Assembly (NCBI GenBank): GCA_965199335.1 | Contig: CBDAQZ010000002.1 | Span: 124,001 to 188,000, forward strand | Reading direction: 5' to 3' | DNA: 64,000 bases | DNA from: CBDAQV01 sp965199335 | GTDB lineage: Bacteria > Pseudomonadota > Alphaproteobacteria > CALMVH01 | Shown here: in pieces, positions 53,136 to 60,645 of the stretch | Layout: each line of letters opens with the position of its first letter | Numbering within the stretch: the first letter of the stretch is position 1 | Position numbers and translations under genes: made by a program | Notes under the pieces: model-generated | The model's input: only the letters and a program-made list of their open reading frames with translations | Told to the model about the DNA's origin: nothing | The model's database searches: none

Positions 53136-54435
53136 GGGTATCAATCGGTGTGTAGTCTCTGCGGCCGGCGCCGGTGTAAAGCTGGCGTGGTCTTCCGATC
53201 TTCTGAACAGGATCGCCGATCATTTCGTTCCATTGCGCGACCCAGCCGACCACCCGGGCGATAGCGAACAGGACCGTAAAGGTGTTCATCGGAAAGCCGA
53301 GCGCCTTCAGGATGATGCCGGAATAGAAGTCGACGTTCGGGTACAGCTTCTTTTCGATGAAGTATTCATCCTCCAGCGCGATGCGCTCAAGTTCGATCGC
53401 CAGATCCAGCAAAGGATCGTCCTTGATCCCCAGCTCTTTCAGGACTTCGTGGCAGGTTTCGCGCATCACGGCCGCGCGCGGGTCGAAATTCTTGTAGACG
53501 CGGTGACCGAAGCCCATCAGGCGGAAGCTGTCGTTCTTATCCTTGGCGCGCTTGATGAATTCGGGGATGCGCTCCTTGGTGCCGATTTCGTGAAGCATCT
53601 TCAGCACTGCCTCGTTGGCGCCGCCATGTGCCGGTCCCCATAGCGAGGCTATGCCTGCCGCGATGCAGGCGAACGGGTTGGCCCCCGACGACCCGGCGAG
53701 CCGCACAGTGGATGTGGAAGCATTCTGCTCGTGATCGGCATGCAGGATGAAGATGCGATCCATCGCGCGCGCCAATATGGGATTGGCGACGTAGGGTTCG
53801 GCCGGAACGGCGAACATCATGTGCAGGAAGTTTTCGGAGAACCCGAGCTTGTTCTGCGGGTAAACGAAAGGCTGTCCTACCGAGTATTTGTATGCCATGG
53901 CCGCGATGGTCGGCATCTTGGCGATCATGCGGTGCGAGGCGACCTGGCGCTGCTCGGGCGAGCTGATGTCGAGCGAGTCATGGTAGAATGCCGAGAGCGC
54001 GCCGACGGCAGCGCACATGATCGCCATGGGGTGCGAATCGCGCCGGAAGGCATTGAAGAACGGGATCAGCTGTTCATGCACCATCGTGTGGTATTTGATG
54101 TCGTGAATGAACTCGTCCTTTTGCGGCGCTGTTGGCAATTCGCCATAGAGCAGCAGATAGGAAACTTCCATGAAGTCGCTTTTTTCGGCCAGCTGTTCGA
54201 TCGGAAAGCCGCGGTAAAGAAGAACGCCTGCATCGCCGTCGATATAGGTAATCTTGGACTCGCAGCTGGCGGTAGAAGTGAAGCCGGGATCGTAGGTGAA
54301 ATAGCCGGTATCGCCGTAGAGCCGGCGGATATCGATTACCTTGGGGCCGATCGTGCCGGACAGCACGGCGAATTCCTCGGTCTTGCCGTCGGCGCTCAGG
54401 GCGGCGGTCTCGTTTTTCCCGGCTGCATTGCTCAT
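53128..54435 (-). CDS. gltA: Citrate synthase
   Basis: TCA-cycle entry enzyme, 435 aa, type II (hexameric, NADH-sensitive group by sequence type). Landmarks: GDTGYFTYDPGFTSTASCES (in parts), GIPIEQLAE-like RGFPIEQLAE, the active-site His in ILHADHEQNASTSTVR, oxaloacetate-binding SLWGPAHGGANEAVL, GFGHRVYKNFDPRA with the catalytic Asp, and the C-terminal GWVAQWNEM with RPRQLYTG. ATG 54435 has AGGGAGA upstream. It is divergent from comEC. The gltX and comEC neighbours often seen with gltA are only partly kept: gltX is missing. Confidence 0.97.
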   Translation of the reverse strand: MSNAAGKNETAALSADGKTEEFAVLSGTIGPKVIDIRRLYGDTGYFTYDPGFTSTASCESKITYIDGDAGVLLYRGFPIEQLAEKSDFMEVSYLLLYGELPTAPQKDEFIHDIKYHTMVHEQLIPFFNAFRRDSHPMAIMCAAVGALSAFYHDSLDISSPEQRQVASHRMIAKMPTIAAMAYKYSVGQPFVYPQNKLGFSENFLHMMFAVPAEPYVANPILARAMDRIFILHADHEQNASTSTVRLAGSSGANPFACIAAGIASLWGPAHGGANEAVLKMLHEIGTKERIPEFIKRAKDKNDSFRLMGFGHRVYKNFDPRAAVMRETCHEVLKELGIKDDPLLDLAIELERIALEDEYFIEKKLYPNVDFYSGIILKALGFPMNTFTVLFAIARVVGWVAQWNEMIGDPVQKIGRPRQLYTGAGRRDYTPIDTRD

Positions 54436-54535
54436 GTTTGTCTCCCTTTGACTTCGCTGTTATCAGCGTTAGCCTTACAGAACATAAACTTCTCATCACC
54501 ATTGCCAATATCAGGCTAACAACAACGATTATAAC

Positions 54536-56686
54536 GTGTCTTTAACGGAAAATATCTGGACGGACAATGCGCCGGCTCCGGACGCGGCGCCTGACTCGCG
54601 AGGGCCAAGGCGTGTGACCGCCTATGTCGCCGCCGCCCTTATAGCCGATCGCAGCCGCTGGTTCCTGTGGGTGCCAGTGTGGCTGGGAGCGGGGGCGGCC
54701 GTTTATTTCGCGATCGGGTTTGAACCCGAGCAATGGATGGGTCTTGCCGTGTTGGCGGTAACCGCCGCCCTCTTCCTGGCGACCCATTTACTGCGCGCCT
54801 CTCTATCGCTGCGCCTGCCGCTTGCGATCGCGCTGTTGCTGGCAGCCGGGTTTGCGGTTGCCCAGGAACGCACGATCGCCGTGGCGCGCCCGGTTTTGAA
54901 CGCTGCGGCGGGCCCAGAAACAGTCACAGGCCGCGTCCTGGACGTCGAGCCAGGGGCGGAAGGGGCGCGGGTGACGATGGATCATGTATCCACGCCTTCC
55001 CTTCAGCCTGCACAAACGCCCGAGCGCATCCATCTGCGCCTGACCAAATATTCCATCGTCCCTGACGCGGGCAGTGTCATAAAAGTCAGGGCGGTGCTGA
55101 TGCCGCCTGCAGGTCCCGCCGCGCCCGATGCCCATGATTTCCGCCGCGATCTTTATTTCGAGCATATCGGCGGCGTCGGTTATGCCATGGGCAAGCCGCG
55201 CGTGGTCGAGACCGCCGATCTTCGTCCCGGCGAAGCCAGGATGGAAAAATTGCGCCAGTTTATCTCGCGCCGGGTCACGGAGGTTCTGGGCCAGACGCCG
55301 GAGGCTGCGATCGCCATCGCCTACATGACGGGCGAGCGGGGACTGATCGATCCACCGACCGCCGACAACATGCGAAACAGCGGCCTGGCCCATCTGCTGG
55401 CCCTTTCGGGCATGAAGGTCGGGCTGGTCGCCATCATCGGTTTTGCCGCATGCCGCATGCTGCTGGCATTGGTCCCGGTGGTCGCCCTGCGGATAAACGG
55501 GCGCAAGATCGCGGCTGTCGTCGGCATCGCCGGCGCCCTGACCTACGTGCTGATCGCTGCCGCGCCCGTGCCGGCCCTTCGCTCGCTGTTGATGACCGGC
55601 ATGGCCATGACCGCCATACTGTTCGACCGACAGTCGTTCAGTCTGCGCCTCGCCGCGATCGCCGCTTGTGTCGTGATCCTGTGGCAACCGGAAAGCGTGA
55701 CCGGAGTCAGCTTCCAGATGTCGTTTGGCGCGGTCATCGCCCTGATTTCGTTCTATGAAGCCATGCGCAGCCATATCTCGGCCGCCTATAGCCATTCCGG
55801 CCGGTCGCGCCGTTTCATGCTGGGCTTCGGCAAGCTGCTGGTGACGACACTGGTGGCAACGCTGGTGACGTCGCCGCTGGCCCTGTTTCATTTTCAGCAG
55901 GAAGCCAATTACAGCGTCGTGGCGAATGCCATCGCCATCCCGCTCAACGATTTCTGGATCATGCCATGCGGTGTGGTGGCGATGTTGCTGATGCCGTTCG
56001 GCCTCGACCACTGGGCATTGCTGGGGATGGGCAGGGGCATCGGCTGGATGCTGGATGTCGCCCATACCGTATCGCGCTGGCCCGGCGCGGTGACGCATGT
56101 TCCGGCGTTACCCGATATATCCCTTGTATTGCTCGAGCTGGGTGGCCTGTGGATAATCCTGTGGCGGGGCAGGTGGCGGCGGCTCGGGATCGTCGGTGTT
56201 ATGGCCGGCCTGATTGCAGCGACGTTCCACAGCACGCCCGATGTGCTGGTCTCCGAAGACGGCAAGCGGGTCGCCTTTCGTATGAACGACGGCCTTCTGG
56301 CGGTAAACAAAATCGGCAAGCACGATTTTACCGTCGATACCTGGGACCGCATGAATGCGCTGCGTGGCCTGGCGTTGATGCCGGACACTGGGGACATGGA
56401 CGGAACCCGTATAGACTGCGATGCCGGTGCCTGCACGTTCGATGCCCTGCCGGCGCACAGGGTCGTTCACCTGCGCGACGAGTCTGCTCTGGCGCAGTGG
56501 TGCCAACACGGCACGATCCTGATCAGTGAACTGGATCTTGCCGGTGCCTGCCCGGAAGCAACTGTCATCGATGGGGCGATGCTGGCCCATTCCGGGGCGG
56601 TCGCTTTGTATCAGACCGCCACCGGCTACCATATGAACACGGTAACCGCGCAGACGGGCAGGCGACCATGGGCGCCCCGTAACTGA
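54536..56686 (+). CDS. comEC: ComEC/Rec2 family DNA-uptake channel protein
   Basis: Polytopic inner-membrane protein of 716 aa related to the competence channel. Segments in order: N-terminal helices (about residues 35-110); a DUF4131-type OB-like domain (GRVLDVEPGAEGARV to LYFEHIGGVGY); the competence domain with AIAIAYMTGERGLI, NSGLAHLLALSGMKVGLVAI (in parts) and about ten helices; and a soluble C-terminal tail. The tail lacks the HxHxDH zinc motif of the lactamase-like domain of ComEC from naturally competent Firmicutes, as in many alphaproteobacteria. Start is GTG 54536 without a clear ribosome site. Confidence 0.9.
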   Translation: MSLTENIWTDNAPAPDAAPDSRGPRRVTAYVAAALIADRSRWFLWVPVWLGAGAAVYFAIGFEPEQWMGLAVLAVTAALFLATHLLRASLSLRLPLAIALLLAAGFAVAQERTIAVARPVLNAAAGPETVTGRVLDVEPGAEGARVTMDHVSTPSLQPAQTPERIHLRLTKYSIVPDAGSVIKVRAVLMPPAGPAAPDAHDFRRDLYFEHIGGVGYAMGKPRVVETADLRPGEARMEKLRQFISRRVTEVLGQTPEAAIAIAYMTGERGLIDPPTADNMRNSGLAHLLALSGMKVGLVAIIGFAACRMLLALVPVVALRINGRKIAAVVGIAGALTYVLIAAAPVPALRSLLMTGMAMTAILFDRQSFSLRLAAIAACVVILWQPESVTGVSFQMSFGAVIALISFYEAMRSHISAAYSHSGRSRRFMLGFGKLLVTTLVATLVTSPLALFHFQQEANYSVVANAIAIPLNDFWIMPCGVVAMLLMPFGLDHWALLGMGRGIGWMLDVAHTVSRWPGAVTHVPALPDISLVLLELGGLWIILWRGRWRRLGIVGVMAGLIAATFHSTPDVLVSEDGKRVAFRMNDGLLAVNKIGKHDFTVDTWDRMNALRGLALMPDTGDMDGTRIDCDAGACTFDALPAHRVVHLRDESALAQWCQHGTILISELDLAGACPEATVIDGAMLAHSGAVALYQTATGYHMNTVTAQTGRRPWAPRN

Positions 56687-56699
56687 ATCGTATCCCTTT

Positions 56700-57250
56700 C
56701 TAATGACAGGGCTGCATCCCCAATTCACATCGGATCGAATGCCGGGCTATATCGGTATAGTTCGCAATCACGGCTTCTTTTCTGGGGGCGGCAGCGACAA
56801 TGTTATTTCGTACGGTAGTGCACAGGCTCAAATCCGCCATTCGATCGAAATGGTTTAGGGCCTTATGCCAGGTCACCTCCATTTCCTTCGTGCCTTCTAT
56901 CCTTGCCGCAGTATAGATTTTGGTGATGGGGCTTATGATGATTGTCATCGGACCATGATGATCGAAACTGGTAATAACGGCGGCAGGTATGCCGCGACCG
57001 GCTGCCTCAGCATAAACGCTTTCGCCCGTGTCCGGCTGTTCCATCCGGCGATCCGTCAAAACGAGGTCGATATCCTGCGGGTTGGATCTGATGGCCTCGA
57101 TTATGTCGGCGCCGGTGGCAAAGAAGCTGAATGTCACCTCCGGTACCGTGCGGGATAATGCCCGTGCGGCAGAAAGATTTTCCGCCGTGTCGTCAGCGAT
57201 GAAGATTCTGGCAATGCCCTTTTCTTAAGATCTTTGCCTAGCGTGCTCAT
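56700..57250 (-). pseudogene. Receiver (REC)-domain protein, reading frame broken near its start
   Basis: A start ATG at 57250 with a strong GGAGGGAAG ribosome site reads MSTLGKDLKK and then leaves the coding frame at the AAAA-GGG run (57218-57225 on this strand). The frame with protein character begins right after it: GIARIFIADDTAENLSAARAL, then DIDLVLTDRRMEQPD with the phospho-accepting Asp, AAVITSFDHHGP and ISPITKIY with the conserved Lys. Adding one base or removing two restores about 182 aa. Within the intact frame no good start codon precedes the first Asp pair. It could be a real pseudogene or a sequence error. Output domain absent; stand-alone receiver. Confidence 0.7.
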
Positions 57251-57324
57251 TCTTCCCTCCACAAAAATGATGGTCGAATGCCTTTATCATTTTTCAGCAG
57301 TGCAAGAATGAGAATCTTAAAAGA

Positions 57325-57372
57325 AAACGTATGAAACGCTTTTATAAACAACAATCCATGTATAATACGTTT
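57325..57372 (+). promoter_or_regulatory. Paired inverted 8-bp sites flanking a -10 box, upstream of the XRE gene
   Basis: AAACGTAT at 57325-57332 and ATACGTTT at 57365-57372 are exact inverse copies whose centres are 40 bases apart. A perfect TATAAT (57361-57366) abuts the second site; the -35 is weak. It lies in the gap between the divergent receiver-domain gene and the XRE regulator. A role as operators for the XRE protein is inference. Confidence 0.45.
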
Positions 57373-57399
57373 AATGACTTACTGCCTGCAGGTCGATTC

Positions 57400-58035
57400 A
57401 TGATCACGCCACAACTGACCAAGGCTGCACGTGCCCTTCTGGGGTGGCAGCAAAGCGAGCTCGCAATTGCCTCCGACCTGTCGCTGACTGCCATCAATAA
57501 TTTTGAGCGAGGCGTTGGAACAACCCGGTCCGTTACAAGGCTGGCGATACAAAATAGCCTTGAAGAAAACGGTATCGAATTCCTCTCGGGAGGAGGGCTT
57601 CGGAAAGTCGATGAAATAGCTACGGTATCCCGTTTCTCCGGAAACGATTTCATCGCGAGATGGAGCGAGGATATCTATGCCGCAGTTCGCAAGCCGCGCG
57701 AGCAGATACTGACGGCATCGACATCCGAGGCTATGTGGTACCAGCCTGCCATTTTGCAAATAAACGACGAATATCTTGCCTGGGCAGGCAGGCTCGATCT
57801 GACGCTCAAGTCCCTGGTGCCGGACGACCAGAAGACACTTTACAAGTCCCGGCGCAATTATCGCGTCATCGCCCCGGAACTGATCGGCAAGATTACTTAC
57901 TGCCTGTATGCGGACCGGATCGCATTCGTACTCTGGAAGAAAAAACAGGTTATTTGCCTGCGAAATTCCCTAGTGGCCGATACTTTCCGAAACCAGTTCT
58001 CCTATCTCTGGAAACGTGCCGTTCCGTTCAAGTAG
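57400..58035 (+). CDS. XRE-family transcriptional regulator with C-terminal TrmB/PLD-like region
   Basis: A 211-aa DNA-binding protein. Residues 5-60 form a lambda-repressor-type helix-turn-helix (ARALLGWQQSELAIASDLSLTAINNFERG). The rest (about 75-211) resembles the effector part of TrmB-like or PLD-fold regulators, especially the ending RIAFVLWKKKQVICLRNSLVADTFRNQFSYLWKRA (in parts). In such proteins an aromatic LW motif follows a nucleotide-sugar or amino-acid pocket. ATG 57400 is preferred to ATG 57331, which lies upstream of the likely -10 TATAAT. It is divergent from the broken receiver gene. The ligand is unknown. Confidence 0.75.
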   Translation: MITPQLTKAARALLGWQQSELAIASDLSLTAINNFERGVGTTRSVTRLAIQNSLEENGIEFLSGGGLRKVDEIATVSRFSGNDFIARWSEDIYAAVRKPREQILTASTSEAMWYQPAILQINDEYLAWAGRLDLTLKSLVPDDQKTLYKSRRNYRVIAPELIGKITYCLYADRIAFVLWKKKQVICLRNSLVADTFRNQFSYLWKRAVPFK

Positions 58036-58083
58036 CCAGACACGGCCAGCCCTTGAAGTAGTTCCGAAGGGCCGACCGAAAGA

Positions 58084-58737
58084 TCAGTATCGACGCAGCA
58101 ATCCTACCAGCTGACCCTGCACCTGCACACGATCGGCGCTGAGTACGCGCGTTTCATAGGTGGAGTTCGCCGGTTCGAGCTCGATATTGCGACCCTTGCG
58201 ATACAGGCGCTTCAGTGTGGCCTCGTTATCGTCGGTGATCAACGCGACCACGATCGCACCGTTCTCGGCCGTGTCGCTTTTGCGGATCACGACGGTATCG
58301 CCATCCATGATACCGGCTTCGATCATCGAATCGCCCGATACTTCAAGAGCATAATGATCGCCGCCGCCTAGCATTTCGGGTGGCACGCCGATATTGCGCG
58401 ATGTCGCCTGCAACGCCTCGATCGGCGTACCGGCAGCGATCCGCCCATGCATAGGAATCTGGATTGCGGCAAGATGGGCGGGGAAGGATTTGTGCGTATT
58501 TTCGGCGCGCTGCTTGATAAGGGCATCCGGCAGACGGCAGACCTCCAGTGCCCGGGCGCGATGGGGAAACCTGCGGATAAACCCGCGTTCCTCAAGCCCG
58601 GTAATCAGGCGATGAATACCGGATTTGGATTTCAGGTTGATCGCCTCCCGCATCTCGTCGAACGACGGGGCAACGCCGTCGGCCTGGACACGCTCGTCAA
58701 TGAACTTGAGTAGTTCCTGCTGCTTCTTCGTTAGCAT
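58084..58737 (-). CDS. lexA: LexA repressor
   Basis: SOS-response repressor of 217 aa. The winged helix-turn-helix (MLTKKQQELLKFIDERVQ, APSFDEMREAINLKSKSGIHRLI) is at residues 1-65. The self-cleavage site Ala102-Gly103 lies in GRIAAGTP. The catalytic dyad is Ser137 (VSGDSMIEAG) and Lys176 (NEATLKRLY). A GTTC-N7-GTTC operator lies 34 bases upstream, so it is self-repressed. It follows trpC on the same strand, but the operator implies its own promoter. Confidence 0.97.
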   Translation of the reverse strand: MLTKKQQELLKFIDERVQADGVAPSFDEMREAINLKSKSGIHRLITGLEERGFIRRFPHRARALEVCRLPDALIKQRAENTHKSFPAHLAAIQIPMHGRIAAGTPIEALQATSRNIGVPPEMLGGGDHYALEVSGDSMIEAGIMDGDTVVIRKSDTAENGAIVVALITDDNEATLKRLYRKGRNIELEPANSTYETRVLSADRVQVQGQLVGLLRRY

Positions 58738-58771
58738 TCGACCTCACAGAACAAAAGATGAAACTTAATCT

Positions 58772-58786
58772 GTTCTAGTTTAGTTC
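58772..58786 (-). promoter_or_regulatory. LexA operator (SOS box)
   Basis: The plus strand reads GTTC (58772-58775), seven bases, GTTC (58783-58786), exactly the direct-repeat GTTC-N7-GTTC box known for alphaproteobacterial LexA. It is 34 bases upstream of the lexA start codon and overlaps the last bases of trpC. Autoregulation of lexA is expected. Confidence 0.85.
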
Positions 58787-59586
58787 CTATTGACTGTCAA
58801 CAGCAGTGTTTCAGCCGCTTTTGCCACGTCCTGCTGGCGCAGGAGCGACTCCCCGATCAGGAATGCGCTTATTCCGGCAGCATGAAGCCGCGCCAGGTCT
58901 TCAGGGCGCGAAAGACCGCTTTCGCCAACGGCGATCGAGTCCGGTGGCAGATATGCAGCCAGTTCCAGGGAGGTCGCCAGGTCGATTTCCAGGGTTTTAA
59001 GATTGCGATTGTTTATGCCCATAAGCACAGGTTTCAGGGGCAGCGCCCTGTCAAGTTCGTCCTTGTTATGAACCTCGACCAGTACGTCCATTTTCCAATA
59101 TGCCGCGGCCTGCATGATTTCTTCTGCCATACCGTCATCGACCGCGGCCATGATCAACAGGACGCAATCGGCCCCCAGCATGCGCGACTCGGCTATCTGA
59201 TAAGGATCGATCATGAAATCCTTGCGTAAAACAGGCAGACTGCACGCGTCACGCGCCAGCGCCAGATGCCGGTCGTCACCCTGGAAGAACGGAGTGTCGG
59301 TCAGAACCGACAGGCATGTTGCCCCGCCTGCCTCATAGGCTCTGGCAAGGGCAGCGGGATCGAAATCGGCACGGATCAGACCCTTGCTGGGCGACGCTTT
59401 CTTTATTTCCGCGATCAACGCGTACTGGCCTTGCTCCACGCGTTGGCGCAAGGCGGTAGCAAATCCCCTTGCCGGCAGCGTGTCGCGCGCCCTGCTTTCG
59501 ACTTGCCGAAAAGGCGATTTCAGCTTTTTTATCTGCACATGCTCTGTCTTGGCGGCGAGAACGGGCTGGAGGCGGTCGGGGATCAT
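58780..59586 (-). CDS. trpC: Indole-3-glycerol phosphate synthase
   Basis: Tryptophan pathway enzyme of 268 aa with a TIM-barrel fold. Characteristic segments: ALIAEIKKASPSKGLIR (about residues 56-72), SVLTDTPFFQGDD, LPVLRKDFMIDPYQIAESRMLGADCVLLI (in parts), LVEVHNKDELDRAL, GINNRNLKTLEID and AVGESGLSRPEDL. Catalytic Lys/Glu residues are in these motifs. It is a stand-alone enzyme without a fused TrpF. It follows trpD by three bases. Confidence 0.96.
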   Translation of the reverse strand: MIPDRLQPVLAAKTEHVQIKKLKSPFRQVESRARDTLPARGFATALRQRVEQGQYALIAEIKKASPSKGLIRADFDPAALARAYEAGGATCLSVLTDTPFFQGDDRHLALARDACSLPVLRKDFMIDPYQIAESRMLGADCVLLIMAAVDDGMAEEIMQAAAYWKMDVLVEVHNKDELDRALPLKPVLMGINNRNLKTLEIDLATSLELAAYLPPDSIAVGESGLSRPEDLARLHAAGISAFLIGESLLRQQDVAKAAETLLLTVNRN

Positions 59587-59589
59587 GCG

Positions 59590-60537
59590 TTAGTGCTGCC
59601 GCATTCTGTGCAGCAAGTCGAGGGCCGCGCCCGAATCGATGCAGTCCCGTGCCATGTCCGTGCCGGCAACCAGGCCTTCGACCTTGCCGGCGACAACCAG
59701 CGCCGCGCCGGCATTCATTATAGTTATATCCCTGTAGGCCCCGGTACTGCCGTTCAGCATGTTTTGCATAAGGGCGGCGTTCTGTTCGGGATCGCCGCCG
59801 CGTAGATCGGAAATGGTCCATTTCCCCAGATGCAGGCTTGTCGGATCGACTTGCATGCGGGAAATCTCCTGGCCCTGTAGAATGGCAATCTCGTTAATGC
59901 CGGTGACGGTCAACTCATCGAGGCTGTCGCCGTGCACTACCCAGGCTTTGCCGCTGCCAAGCTCCCTCAGGGCATTGGCGAAGGGAACCAGCCAATCGGG
60001 ATGATAGACCCCCACAAGCTGACGCAGGACACGGGCCGGATTTATCAAGGGACCAAGCAGGTTGAAGATGGTTCTTCGACCCAGGATTCGGCGCAGGGGG
60101 GCCAATCGGGCCAATGCGGGATGAAACGCCGGGGCGCTGATGAAAGCGATCCCGAACCTGTCGAACTGTTTTTCGGCCGTGGATGGGCTGGTGGCGGCCT
60201 CGAGTCCCAAAGCCTGCAACACATCGGTCGACCCTGACCGGGAGGAGGCGGCGCGATTGCCGTGCTTTGCAACGGGAATCCCGCAGGCGGCTACGACGAA
60301 CGAGGCGGCGGTCGATACATTCACGGTATGCCCGCCATCGCCGCCGGTTCCGCATAAATCCACGGCCCCGGGAAATGATGGCAGAGAAATCGATCTTTCG
60401 AGCAGAATTCTGGCTGCCGCGACCAGATGCAGCCTATCCTCGCCAGTATCGGAAAGGGTTCGCAGAAATACGGCAGCTACCGAATCGGGCAATTCGCCAT
60501 CGACAAGGCTGGTGAAGGTTTTTTCGAAATCTTGCAT
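59590..60537 (-). CDS. trpD: Anthranilate phosphoribosyltransferase
   Basis: Second step of tryptophan synthesis, 315 aa, slightly short for the family. The PRPP loop is in VDLCGTGGDGGHTVNVSTAASFVVA (in parts, about residues 58-82). KHGNRAASSRSGSTDVLQALG and the phosphate-binding LGRRTIFNLLGPLINPA follow. The ATG at 60537 gives the N-terminal helix MQDFEKTFTSLVDG; the open frame upstream to 60654 is AT-rich and contains the promoter of the divergent gene. trpE and trpG, often upstream, are not here. Confidence 0.94.
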   Translation of the reverse strand: MQDFEKTFTSLVDGELPDSVAAVFLRTLSDTGEDRLHLVAAARILLERSISLPSFPGAVDLCGTGGDGGHTVNVSTAASFVVAACGIPVAKHGNRAASSRSGSTDVLQALGLEAATSPSTAEKQFDRFGIAFISAPAFHPALARLAPLRRILGRRTIFNLLGPLINPARVLRQLVGVYHPDWLVPFANALRELGSGKAWVVHGDSLDELTVTGINEIAILQGQEISRMQVDPTSLHLGKWTISDLRGGDPEQNAALMQNMLNGSTGAYRDITIMNAGAALVVAGKVEGLVAGTDMARDCIDSGAALDLLHRMRQH

Positions 60538-60586
60538 GTTTATTCGGATATCTAGCCCATATTCGAATTGAGGCGTAAAAAAGATT

Positions 60587-60615
60587 TCGACAAATTTAGA
60601 TATTTTGATTATAAT
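60587..60615 (+). promoter_or_regulatory. Sigma-70-type promoter of the 60646 gene
   Basis: TCGACA (60587-60592), a 17-base spacer and TATAAT (60610-60615). The spacer starts AATTTAG and ends TTTTGAT. The start codon is 31 bases after the -10. The same -35, spacer length and -10 recur before the 62414 gene. Confidence 0.75.
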
Positions 60616-60645
60616 AAGGTTTGAAGTGAGGTTTGAGAGGATCTC

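Noticed and set aside
57331..57399. Longer N-terminus for the XRE regulator from ATG 57331
   Set aside because: The TATAAT at 57361 lies inside it and the residues before MITPQL are not helix-turn-helix-like.
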